A stretch of 41,097 nt of DNA from a bacterium (lineage in GTDB: Bacteria; Fidelibacterota; Marinisomatia; Marinisomatales; TCS55): contig SGYN01000015.1 in NCBI GenBank assembly GCA_004321715.1, positions 1-41,097 of the forward strand, in the 5' to 3' direction. Each line of letters opens with the position of its first letter. The stretch's first letter is position 1. The translations under genes were made by a program, and so were the position numbers. The notes below the pieces were generated by a model, which had not been told where the DNA came from, searched no databases, and saw nothing but the letters and a program-made list of their open reading frames with translations. Shown piece after piece: positions 8,502 to 15,974 of the stretch.

Positions 8502-9452
8502 GTCATTTATCTTTTTCATAACTGAATCATCAAATTTATCTAAATAATCTACTGTTCTTAAGTTTTGTCTTAGTTGATCTGGGTTTGATGCTCCAAGTAT
8601 TACCGTACTAACATTTTTATTTTGCAAACACCAACCCAAAGCAAGATTAACTAAAGGTATACCTATGCTATCGGCAACTTCTTCAAGATCATTTGTTATC
8701 TTTAACATAGTTGCTCCTTTATCACTATTTAATCTATCCTTAAGAAACTCATAACCATTTAAATTGACTCTTGAACCTTCAGGAATTCCATTTTTGTATT
8801 TTCCCGTTAAGATACCTGAAGCCAATGGTGACCAGATTGTTGTTCCTAGCCCTCTATTATTAAATAAATCAAGATAATCATTTTCCATTTTTGATCGATT
8901 GAAAATATTATACTCGGGTTGTTCCATTGTTGGTGGTGTAAGTTGCTTTTCTTCAGAAATAGCATATGCCATTTCAATCTGATCTGCACTCCACTCTGAA
9001 GTTCCCCAATAAATAATTTTTCCTTGAAGTATAAGTGAATGCATTGCTCGTACAGTTTCCTCAATTGGTGTTTCTGGATCCGGTCGATGACAAAAGAACA
9101 GATCTAGATAATCTACTTGCAAACGCTGAAGTGCCGCATTGCAGGCATCATGGATATGTTTTGCACTTAATCCTTTTTGCGTTGGTAGTTCCCCACCCCA
9201 AAATACTTTACTTGATAAACAATATGTGTCTCTTGGAAAAGCAAGCTTTTTTAGTGCTTGACCCATTATTTCTTCAGATTTACCATTAGCATACGCTTCG
9301 GCATTATCAAAAAAATTAACACCCTTATCATATGCGATTTTCATCATTTCTACTGCCATCGATGTATCTATTTGAAAGGAAAATGTTACCCAAGATCCAT
9401 ATGATAGTTCACTTATTTTTAATCCAGACTTGCCAAGGTTTCGATATTTCAT
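8490..9452 (-). CDS. Aldo/keto reductase, voltage-gated K+ channel beta-subunit type
   Basis: This 320-residue protein is of usual family length. It starts MKYRNLGKSGLKISELSYGS and carries the AKR catalytic tetrad Asp49, Tyr54 (FFDNAEAYANGKSE), Lys82 (SSKVFW) and His122 (FFCHRPDP). The C-terminal NADPH-binding part includes VSTVILGASNPDQL. The sequence pattern is that of the AKR6/AKR7-type Kv-beta-like reductases, cytosolic NADPH-dependent carbonyl reductases of broad specificity. It is converged upon by the NagB/LmbE gene and is separated from the upstream minus-strand gene (ending at 9486) by 33 bases, so it may be co-transcribed with it. The substrate is unknown. Confidence 0.93.
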   Translation of the reverse strand: MKYRNLGKSGLKISELSYGSWVTFSFQIDTSMAVEMMKIAYDKGVNFFDNAEAYANGKSEEIMGQALKKLAFPRDTYCLSSKVFWGGELPTQKGLSAKHIHDACNAALQRLQVDYLDLFFCHRPDPETPIEETVRAMHSLILQGKIIYWGTSEWSADQIEMAYAISEEKQLTPPTMEQPEYNIFNRSKMENDYLDLFNNRGLGTTIWSPLASGILTGKYKNGIPEGSRVNLNGYEFLKDRLNSDKGATMLKITNDLEEVADSIGIPLVNLALGWCLQNKNVSTVILGASNPDQLRQNLRTVDYLDKFDDSVMKKINDIIS

Positions 9453-9485
9453 TATGTATTACTTTCTTACTTATTTGTCAAAATT

Positions 9486-10574
9486 TTAATCATTAAACAT
9501 CATTTTAATGAATGGTGAAACAGTTCTTTTATTTTGATATTCTATTCCAAGGAAAGCAGCTATTGTAGAAGCAATTTGACTACTATATATTGTATCATGA
9601 TTTTTCATTACTCCTTCTGAAGGGGTATCTGGTCCAATAACAGCCATCCATACATTTTCAGCGCCCGCTACTGAACTGCCATGATTTCTCCAAGAATCTA
9701 TATCCTCATTTCCTCTACCATGATCTGTTGTTATTAAAATTGTTGTTTTATCTTTATAATAATAATTATTTTGAACCCAATTCCAAAGATCAGATATATA
9801 TTGATCTAATTGATTTGCAGCGATTAAATATTGGTCATACTTGCCTTCGTGTGCGTATTCATCTGTTTCATCATAAGCAATATATAATAATTTTGGTCTG
9901 AATTCTTCAAGGTAGGTTTTTGCAAAATTATGTGTTATTGCATCATATCGAACGCTCTTCCATGGAACAGGTATTTGTAACATAATTTCATTTAATAATC
10001 CAATTTTTGGATTCTTTCGACCTTTTTCATATGGCTCCATACCTGCGCTGACGTATATCCCTGATCTCTCTTCATTAATAATAAAATCAAAAACATCCCA
10101 TGAGCAAAATGCAGCTACCTTATTATTATACCCTGGTTGATTATGAATATATTCTAATACTGTAATATTTGGGTTGTTTTCCTTATTATTACTATTTCTT
10201 GTTAAATCTACATAGCCTACCAACATCTCACTATATCCCGGATAGGAAAACAGATAGGGGTTTTTAAGAATTGCTATACTTCCTTCTTGTAGGTTACCAT
10301 ATAATTGACCTTGTAAAGCAATAGTATTCCAAAAAAAAGGCATCAATCTTTCTCTACGAACCTTTGTAGAAGAATGCCAATACTCATTTAATATGTTATC
10401 ATGGTCTTTTGTGTAATTATCTGAATGTATTAATAAACTATCTGATCCATAAAAAACTTCTTCCCATCGCAAACCATCAATAGTAATAAATATAATGTTC
10501 TTGGTATTACCTTTTGCAAATATTGTAGAACTGAGAATATTCAAGATAATCCATAATGTGTAAATCTTACTCAT
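9486..10574 (-). CDS. Secreted alkaline-phosphatase-superfamily enzyme (phosphodiesterase/sulfatase-like)
   Basis: The protein has 362 residues. The N-terminal signal peptide (about 1-20) ends IFAKG. Metal-binding motifs of the alkaline phosphatase superfamily are visible: NIIFITIDGLRWEEVF near residues 26-42 (first metal Asp), a central YDETDEYAHEG (Asp and His ligands), and TTDHGRG followed by a histidine (RNHGSS). This arrangement is that of type I phosphodiesterase/nucleotide pyrophosphatase-like and phosphoglyceromutase-like members. It is likely periplasmic or surface-exposed and would hydrolyse a phosphate or sulfate ester; the substrate cannot be told. About 233 gene-free bases lie upstream. 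Confidence 0.82.
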   Translation of the reverse strand: MSKIYTLWIILNILSSTIFAKGNTKNIIFITIDGLRWEEVFYGSDSLLIHSDNYTKDHDNILNEYWHSSTKVRRERLMPFFWNTIALQGQLYGNLQEGSIAILKNPYLFSYPGYSEMLVGYVDLTRNSNNKENNPNITVLEYIHNQPGYNNKVAAFCSWDVFDFIINEERSGIYVSAGMEPYEKGRKNPKIGLLNEIMLQIPVPWKSVRYDAITHNFAKTYLEEFRPKLLYIAYDETDEYAHEGKYDQYLIAANQLDQYISDLWNWVQNNYYYKDKTTILITTDHGRGNEDIDSWRNHGSSVAGAENVWMAVIGPDTPSEGVMKNHDTIYSSQIASTIAAFLGIEYQNKRTVSPFIKMMFND

Positions 10575-10807
10575 TCATTTTTTGCAAAGTTATGAGCATT
10601 TGATCTTAAGGAAATGCTCTTAAATAGTGATTTGATATTATTCATCCTTCAGAAACACTTCTAAAAATTTGTGATCAAAAGAGTCTGGAAATCAATACTT
10701 TAAATTGCCTCTTAAATCTTCTATTACTTCTGGAATCTATTTATATGTTCTAGAAAGTGATCGCAAGTTTTCTAATGGAAGAATATTATATCTTAAATAG
10801 TATTAAA
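10575..10807. other. Intergenic stretch, 233 bases, possible gene remnant
   Basis: No intact reading frame, hairpin terminator or RNA gene is visible. In one minus-strand frame, stop-interrupted pieces read IPEVIEDLRGNLKY and FPDSFDHKFLEVFLKDE, more protein-like than expected from AT-rich spacer. They may be the decayed end of a lost gene, but I cannot name a family. The promoter of the gene at 9486-10574 probably lies here. Confidence 0.3.
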
Positions 10808-11407
10808 TTATTTTTTGAATTTAATCCCACAACCTAGCGCTTTAGTTGATGCATACTTAATATCATTACCAACAAGCATCGCATCTATTGCACTAGCAAC
10901 ATATGGTTTTTTTACTTTTTTAGCTTTTTTAGGATTATCATCTACCGCTCCACGATATACAAGATTATCATTCTTATCAAAAAGAAATACATGTGGGGTT
11001 TTAGAAGCTCCAAACTCTCGCGCTAGCTTAGATCCATCATCCATAGTATAGAAAAAATTATATTTTTTATCTTCAGCAATTTTTCTCATTTCATCTAAAC
11101 TCTCCGAAGATTCAAAATTAGATTCGTTAGAATTGATTGCAATTACACCTACTCCTTTAGGTTTATACTTTTTAGCTAATTCAACATAACGATCTTCCCA
11201 TCTTTTAACCCATGGACAAGTATTACAAGAAAATATAACCAACAGTCCATTTTCTCCTTTTGCTTCAGATAGAGAAATTGATTTTCCACTAATATCCATC
11301 ATCTTACTTTTTACTAACGGCATTTTTGATCCAAGATCTAGTTCTTTAGCCTGTATTTCTATACCGGAAAAAATGATAATCATTATTACACTAATTAAGT
11401 ATCTCAT
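10808..11407 (-). CDS. Secreted thioredoxin-fold (redoxin/AhpC-TSA type) protein with CxxC motif
   Basis: The 199-residue protein has a signal peptide (about 1-20, ending EIQAKE) and then a redoxin domain: LVIFSCNTCPWVKRWEDRY carries the CxxC pair (Cys-Asn-Thr-Cys), followed by GVIAINSNE and the cis-Pro segment SKTPHVFLFDKND. This matches exported thioredoxin-like proteins related to peroxiredoxins, often with CNTCP or CNHCP motifs. It probably works in the periplasm on thiol-disulfide exchange or peroxide reduction. Its start lies 8 bases after the stop of the candidate selenoprotein, and its ribosome binding site overlaps that stop, so the two are translationally coupled and may act together. 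Confidence 0.87.
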   Translation of the reverse strand: MRYLISVIMIIIFSGIEIQAKELDLGSKMPLVKSKMMDISGKSISLSEAKGENGLLVIFSCNTCPWVKRWEDRYVELAKKYKPKGVGVIAINSNESNFESSESLDEMRKIAEDKKYNFFYTMDDGSKLAREFGASKTPHVFLFDKNDNLVYRGAVDDNPKKAKKVKKPYVASAIDAMLVGNDIKYASTKALGCGIKFKK

Positions 11408-11412
11408 ATTGA

Positions 11413-11417
11413 CTCCT
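11413..11417 (-). promoter_or_regulatory. Shine-Dalgarno AGGAG overlapping the upstream stop codon
   Basis: On the minus strand the sequence reads TAGGAG, five bases, then ATG at 11407-11405. The AGGAG shares its first two bases with the TAG stop (11418-11416) of the upstream thioredoxin-like frame. This is a classic coupling arrangement and implies that ribosomes normally reach that stop. Confidence 0.75.
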
Positions 11418-11904
11418 ATAAACTTATTGCTTTCTCTATTGCTTCAACGAACCTTTGTTCATGGTTTGCATTCTCCCAAAAATCTACTATGGAACCCGTT
11501 AATTTACCAAATACAATCGTAAATGGAAGGGTGCCTGTCCATTCTAGATGTATACCATTAATAAACTCTTCATCAGGTTGATTTTTAATAAATAATTCAT
11601 CAGTAATTTCCATCTTCCTTAAAAATTTAACGACATCTTGTTCTTGCTCTAACCAGTCCCCACTTACAAAAATGACATTTAAATCATCAGTATATTTTTT
11701 CTCTAAATCCCTAATAAACGGAAACTCCGCAACGCATGAACTTCACCAAGTAGCCCAAACATTTATTAAAACTGCTCTTTTTCCTTTCTCCAATGCTACA
11801 GCATCAAGAATATCTTTTGCAGTCACTTTAACAAGAGACCTCTTATCACAGCCTAAAAGGATAAGTATAAAACTTATAAATAGTATCTTGTAAAATTTGG
11901 ACAT
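11416..11904 (-). CDS. Candidate selenoprotein: TlpA/thioredoxin-like lipoprotein with in-frame TGA at the catalytic Cys (UxxC)
   Basis: Reading from ATG 11904-11902 to TAG 11418-11416 gives 162 codons with a single internal stop, TGA at 11745-11743 (codon 54). Upstream is a lipoprotein signal with lipobox LLGC (Cys19), then RAVLINVWATW; directly after the TGA comes SSCVAEFPFIRDLEKKY. In TlpA/ResA-like thioredoxins this segment is WATWCxxC, so the TGA replaces exactly the nucleophilic cysteine. The frame continues through TLPFTIVFGKLTG (the cis-Pro motif TLPFT) and a normal C-terminal helix. Both halves are in the same frame with no indel. TGA is a true stop elsewhere in the window. Selenocysteine insertion is the best reading; the alternative is a single nonsense mutation (pseudogene). 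The likely role is periplasmic disulfide or peroxide reduction beside the redoxin gene downstream. No selA, selB, selC or selD is in the window. Confidence 0.75.
11719..11729 (-). promoter_or_regulatory. Candidate bacterial SECIS hairpin downstream of the in-frame TGA
   Basis: The mRNA folds as CGGA-GUU-UCCG: a perfect 4-bp stem (extendable by one G-U pair) with a 3-base loop beginning with G. The loop starts 17 bases after the UGA. This fits the usual description of bacterial SECIS elements: a short stem, a G in the first two loop bases, and roughly 16-37 bases from the UGA. A weaker lower helix could pair the bases right after the UGA with those at about 36-40. The stem is short, so the fold alone is modest evidence. 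Confidence 0.55.
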
Positions 11905-11925
11905 TATAATTTATTATTCTAAAAA

Positions 11926-12921
11926 TTAAGGGTTATTTACTAACCCTAATCGATTTTGAAATGATAAACGACCTGAACTAGAGCAAGCAGGTAAGAAATT
12001 AGGAATAATATCAGGTATATTATCAAAATCATCATTGATTTTATCATAGATTTCAGTCTTTGATGGAAAAGAATAAACAGACGGAACGAAGTATTGAACT
12101 GTTAAAACATTAGGGTTGTAAGTAAAATGATTGAGTTCTTGAACGCCCAAAGCCAAAGTAAAATAAACAAATAAGGAATCATTATCTTCCGTTAAAAAAT
12201 AATAAGAAAACTGACCGCTTGAATTAAGATCTAAATCAAAAGTTTGCGTAAAAAAACATGAAGCTTCTTCATTATCACAATTTCCTTGCCAATCTCCATA
12301 TGTAAAGTAAGCACCCGAATCAGGAAAAAAGATTAATAAAGAATCATTATCAACTGTTGGTACTAACTCCCAGGTGGTATCTCCAGAACTACTTATATTT
12401 AGAATTGAATCAACACTTTCACATATATCCCGTAATTCCCATAATCCTTTAAAAAGATCAAGATCATCAAGATTATTAACCGTACCATCTAGTGTATCAA
12501 CGCAAGCTAAACAACTGTTATAGCAAACAATATCTAAAGTCAGAGAATCCGTATCAGGAACTTCCAACCAACGGTTTCCAGTACCCGAAAGAACACATGA
12601 TAGACTATCTAATGATTCTGCATTACCACCAAGAACATTGCTATTCAAATACATGTACTCAACTGTATCTCCAATTATACATGATAATGTTACTTCGTAT
12701 ATACCATTATTATCTGAATCAAGCATTTCTTCTATAGATCCATTTACTGATTGCATTGTACCTGCAATATGTACTCCATTAGCAGATACAGATTCATTGT
12801 TCATATCGATACGGAAAGTAACCCAAGCCTCCGGAGAAGAATCTCCTGAAACGCTACAAGAATAATTAGCTAATATGGAAAGAAAAAGTATTGATAATAA
12901 ATAAATTTTGGCTCGAGGCAT
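11926..12921 (-). CDS. Lipoprotein with N-terminal CBM/E-set-like domain, function unknown
   Basis: The protein has 331 residues. The lipoprotein signal ends ...ILANYSCSVSGD with Cys near 22. Residues about 32-130 resemble the early-Ig/CBM-like domain often found in secreted proteins of marine Marinimicrobia and Bacteroidota: AWVTFRIDMNNE, GVHIAGTMQS, DNNGIYEVTL, a YMYLN strand, then GNRWLEVPDTDSLTLDIVCYNSC. The rest (about 145-331) is Asp/Ser-rich beta-strand sequence describing no family I recognise (LFKGLWELRDICES, FPDSGAYFTYGDWQG) and may be a lipocalin-like or calycin-type barrel. It ends 21 bases before the candidate selenoprotein and probably shares its transcript. Surface or periplasmic location is likely; glycan binding is a guess. 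Confidence 0.72.
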   Translation of the reverse strand: MPRAKIYLLSILFLSILANYSCSVSGDSSPEAWVTFRIDMNNESVSANGVHIAGTMQSVNGSIEEMLDSDNNGIYEVTLSCIIGDTVEYMYLNSNVLGGNAESLDSLSCVLSGTGNRWLEVPDTDSLTLDIVCYNSCLACVDTLDGTVNNLDDLDLFKGLWELRDICESVDSILNISSSGDTTWELVPTVDNDSLLIFFPDSGAYFTYGDWQGNCDNEEASCFFTQTFDLDLNSSGQFSYYFLTEDNDSLFVYFTLALGVQELNHFTYNPNVLTVQYFVPSVYSFPSKTEIYDKINDDFDNIPDIIPNFLPACSSSGRLSFQNRLGLVNNP

Positions 12922-12968
12922 ACAGATAATTTAATCAAATATTTATTGACAATGTATACTGGAAAAGA

Positions 12969-13844
12969 TTAATCAATATTTATTTTCAGATTTATTGAAT
13001 CTCGAATAGCTCTTATATAAGATGGGTTTGATCCACAGCAAGCCCCAATTACAGAAGCACCATCATCAATATATCTATCAACTTGTTTCACAAATCGATT
13101 AACACTCCATTTGCTTTCTATTATTCCTTCCTTTGAAGGCATCGATAAACCTACATTTGGGTAAACACCCCATGATTTAGTCCAATTTTTTGTTAATATT
13201 TTAATTGCATCATTTGTAGTATTGCATGGATTACAATTAAGTAGAACCATTTCAACTCCAAAATCTAATAAATCAAATAATACCTTACTTAAATCTGTTC
13301 CGTCCAATAGTTTGTTTTCATCACTTAAAACTAAACTTATCCACCTAGGGATTTTTAAATCATATGTAGATAAAATAGCTGATTTGATTTCAAGCCAACA
13401 TCCCATTGTTTCAAATAGTATCATATCTACACCTGCTTCTAGTAACCATCTTGCAAGCTCTCTATATTCCTTAATTGCTATATCCTGCCCTGGAAATAAG
13501 CTTGGTTCATAACATTCTTCAAGCGGCGCTATTGATCCAGCAATAACCGTATTTCTATTTGCAGCTTGGCGAGCCAACTTAACTGCCATATCTAAACTTT
13601 TATGTGATCTAGAAATTGCGTTATTTACAGAAAAACCATTATTACAGTAAGCCCTTGGCGTTGTGCGAAATGTATTGGTAGTTAATATATCTGCACCAGC
13701 ATCTAAATACGATTTATGAATTTTTTCTATATATTCCGGATGAGTGAGATTTATATCACCCGACCAAATTGGTAAAGGTAATTCTATCTCATAGTCTAAA
13801 AGTTGAGTCCCCATTGCGCCATCTAAGATTTTTATTTCAATCAT
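12969..13844 (-). CDS. Homocysteine S-methyltransferase family protein
   Basis: The 291-residue TIM-barrel protein is near the usual length of single-domain enzymes (MmuM/BHMT/MetH N-terminal type). It begins ILDGAMGTQL, has TNTFRTTP, and the three zinc-binding cysteines are present: Cys204 (LLNCNPC) and Cys269-Cys270 (IGACCGSNP). It transfers a methyl group from a donor such as S-methylmethionine, betaine or a related methyl sulfonium compound to homocysteine, giving methionine in the cytosol. The donor cannot be told from sequence. It lies 30 bases downstream of the acylase gene, probably in the same operon. Confidence 0.9.
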   Translation of the reverse strand: MIEIKILDGAMGTQLLDYEIELPLPIWSGDINLTHPEYIEKIHKSYLDAGADILTTNTFRTTPRAYCNNGFSVNNAISRSHKSLDMAVKLARQAANRNTVIAGSIAPLEECYEPSLFPGQDIAIKEYRELARWLLEAGVDMILFETMGCWLEIKSAILSTYDLKIPRWISLVLSDENKLLDGTDLSKVLFDLLDFGVEMVLLNCNPCNTTNDAIKILTKNWTKSWGVYPNVGLSMPSKEGIIESKWSVNRFVKQVDRYIDDGASVIGACCGSNPSYIRAIRDSINLKINID

Positions 13845-13874
13845 TTCTTATGTGCAATAGACAAAAATAAATTA

Positions 13875-15974
13875 TTATTTACGAATAGGTTTCATAATCT
13901 CTTTTGAAAATAGTTTTGTTTGATCATCGTAGTGTCTCGAATCTGTAACAGAAGTTCTAGCTCCAAATTGGTGAACACTTTCCGAGTAAATATTTCCATC
14001 TTTATCCCATTCAACAAATTGGATATAACAGTCTCCAGCTACACCTTTCATAATATTTCCATCATTACTTGTATATATTGCTCGCAACATATCCGGTCCG
14101 CCTCCAAGTGGTAAATTTGCAGCACCATGTTTCAGTCTTTGAACAGTTCCGAGTGGAACATTAATACTACCATAGTTTTCAGTTAAAAACTGAATTCCTT
14201 CCTTCATCTTATTAATAATTTTATCGTAATTATAAGTGTATTTTTCTGAGTTAAAACCAATATGTCGAAATGTTAAAAATCCTAATGCGGCTTCCTTATT
14301 TTCCTGCTCTCCTGATAAATTCCAATTTTTTAACAAATCAATTGCTGGCTTCAAATCGTTTGAAATATTCTTTGAATCCAAAAGAAATTTTTCCAATACT
14401 GTAGCAACATGAGAGTTTTTCGAATACTGCTTATCATATTTATATGCTAAAAATTCCTCACGTGAAATACTTTTATCCTGTCCAAATAACTCTAATGCTC
14501 TTAATGCTCTATTTGTTTGGTGAGTATCAATCCCCGCATTTTCAGGCAATCGATCAGGAAAGTCTTTTGGATTATCAGTGCATAGATATGGTGTGTTATT
14601 ACAACTATATATGAAACCACCTGGAGGGTTCTCAATTTGAGGTAAATCATCGAATGGTATGTATTCATTCCATAAATAAATTGATTTGTCCCCAGGCACA
14701 ACCTGTTTCCAATCTAAATCAGGGTGCCTTTTTGGTATCCTGGCATTATACACATAATAAATATTACCAGATTTATCTGCATAGCCAGTATTAAACATAG
14801 GAATTGCATGCATAGACATTGCTTCTTTGAATTCAGAAAGATTTCGTGAACGATTCATTCGATACCATTGTTCTACTAATCTCACGTCACCCATAGATGC
14901 ATATCTTATAGCATATGTTCCATGATCTGTTTTCAATACTGGTCCCAGTATTGAATCATACAGGACTCTTTTAACTTTCCAATAAAAGAACCCAAATATT
15001 TTTACCTTAATTTTAATTTTCTTTACTGAAAGGTCAAGCCATTCACCATCAAATAAGTACTGATTTTCATTATTTGGGTTGATGGTAAGTCGAAACACAT
15101 CTATAAGATCCGGATCATTTACTGTATGACTCCAACCTATGTCTGGATTATGACCTACAAGCCCCACTGGCGAACCGGGGAATAATCCAGTGATGATATC
15201 CCACCCCTCATCACTAGAAATATGCGCTTCATACCAAGCTACCGGACCAGACCAAGGTTGATGACTATTAACCATTAAACGAGTATATCCATCCGTACTT
15301 CTTTTTGGACTTACAGCAAAAACATTACTAGCATGCATTTGCATAACACCTTTTTCATCATTTGCTTTATGTCCAATAAGTGTAGGTGGCTCTGATTTCA
15401 ATAATTTATTTAATACACCACCCATTCCATAAAACAAAGGAGTCCTATGCATAAAACCTGCTATAATATCTACACCTTTTAGTGGATATAATTTCTTAAA
15501 TACCGAACTTGGATTATCTTTTGCATATTTATTTATTCCTGCAGCATAACCGTCACAAATATTTCTAACATCCAGTGGCACTTCCTTAAGATATCTTTCA
15601 TCCAAGTCATTCCATAATCCTATTATATTAACATAATAATCATTCGCTACATTTTGTATCCCTTCGACGCCAGACATATCACCTTTTAACAAATTAAATA
15701 GTCCCTTTATAGACTTTATTTTTACACCATAAAGCTCAGAAAGCTTCCCTCTAGATGCTATTAAGACATCCTGAATAGTTTTAAAATCATCCTGTGAATG
15801 AGCATATGCCAGACCAAATGCTGCCTCCGCATCAGTTTTTCCATGTACATGTGGAACGCCCCATTCATCTCTAGTAATTACTGAATTATATTTTCCATCG
15901 TTTATTATCATAGATTCTTGACCTACTACTAAACAATGAAATAATAATAAGATAATTTTTTTTCTGTTTATCAT
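13875..15974 (-). CDS. Penicillin acylase-family Ntn hydrolase (acyl-homoserine-lactone/aculeacin acylase type)
   Basis: The 699-residue preproprotein has a signal peptide (about 1-18). The alpha part contains RDEWGVPHVHGKTDAEAAFG and YAHSQDDFKTIQ, the hallmark of the AHL/aculeacin acylase group. The autocatalytic cleavage point is best placed before Ser216 (HASNVFAVSPKRS), which would become the beta-chain nucleophile. Later conserved segments are VGLVGHNPDIGWSHTVNDPD and LPLGTVQRLKHG near the C-terminus. Such enzymes hydrolyse an amide between an acyl chain and an amine in the periplasm. Quorum-signal or lipopeptide cleavage is possible but unproven. It overlaps the upstream ThDP-enzyme gene by four bases (ATGA at 15971-15974), so the two are translationally coupled. 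Confidence 0.87.
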   Translation of the reverse strand: MINRKKIILLLFHCLVVGQESMIINDGKYNSVITRDEWGVPHVHGKTDAEAAFGLAYAHSQDDFKTIQDVLIASRGKLSELYGVKIKSIKGLFNLLKGDMSGVEGIQNVANDYYVNIIGLWNDLDERYLKEVPLDVRNICDGYAAGINKYAKDNPSSVFKKLYPLKGVDIIAGFMHRTPLFYGMGGVLNKLLKSEPPTLIGHKANDEKGVMQMHASNVFAVSPKRSTDGYTRLMVNSHQPWSGPVAWYEAHISSDEGWDIITGLFPGSPVGLVGHNPDIGWSHTVNDPDLIDVFRLTINPNNENQYLFDGEWLDLSVKKIKIKVKIFGFFYWKVKRVLYDSILGPVLKTDHGTYAIRYASMGDVRLVEQWYRMNRSRNLSEFKEAMSMHAIPMFNTGYADKSGNIYYVYNARIPKRHPDLDWKQVVPGDKSIYLWNEYIPFDDLPQIENPPGGFIYSCNNTPYLCTDNPKDFPDRLPENAGIDTHQTNRALRALELFGQDKSISREEFLAYKYDKQYSKNSHVATVLEKFLLDSKNISNDLKPAIDLLKNWNLSGEQENKEAALGFLTFRHIGFNSEKYTYNYDKIINKMKEGIQFLTENYGSINVPLGTVQRLKHGAANLPLGGGPDMLRAIYTSNDGNIMKGVAGDCYIQFVEWDKDGNIYSESVHQFGARTSVTDSRHYDDQTKLFSKEIMKPIRK

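Noticed and set aside
10808-11407. The neighbouring redoxin as a second selenoprotein
   Set aside because: Both cysteines of its CNTC motif are encoded by ordinary codons and no internal TGA is present.
11743-11745. A changed genetic code (TGA read as Trp or Gly) to explain the internal TGA
   Set aside because: TGA ends several genes here in ATGA overlaps (3502-3505, 15971-15974, 23739-23742, 40922-40925) and at 39423-39425. No other recognised gene has an internal TGA.
11672-11893. Plus-strand open frame of 73 codons
   Set aside because: It is the antisense shadow of the TGA-containing thioredoxin frame. Its translation shows no family, while the minus strand shows a lipobox and thioredoxin motifs.
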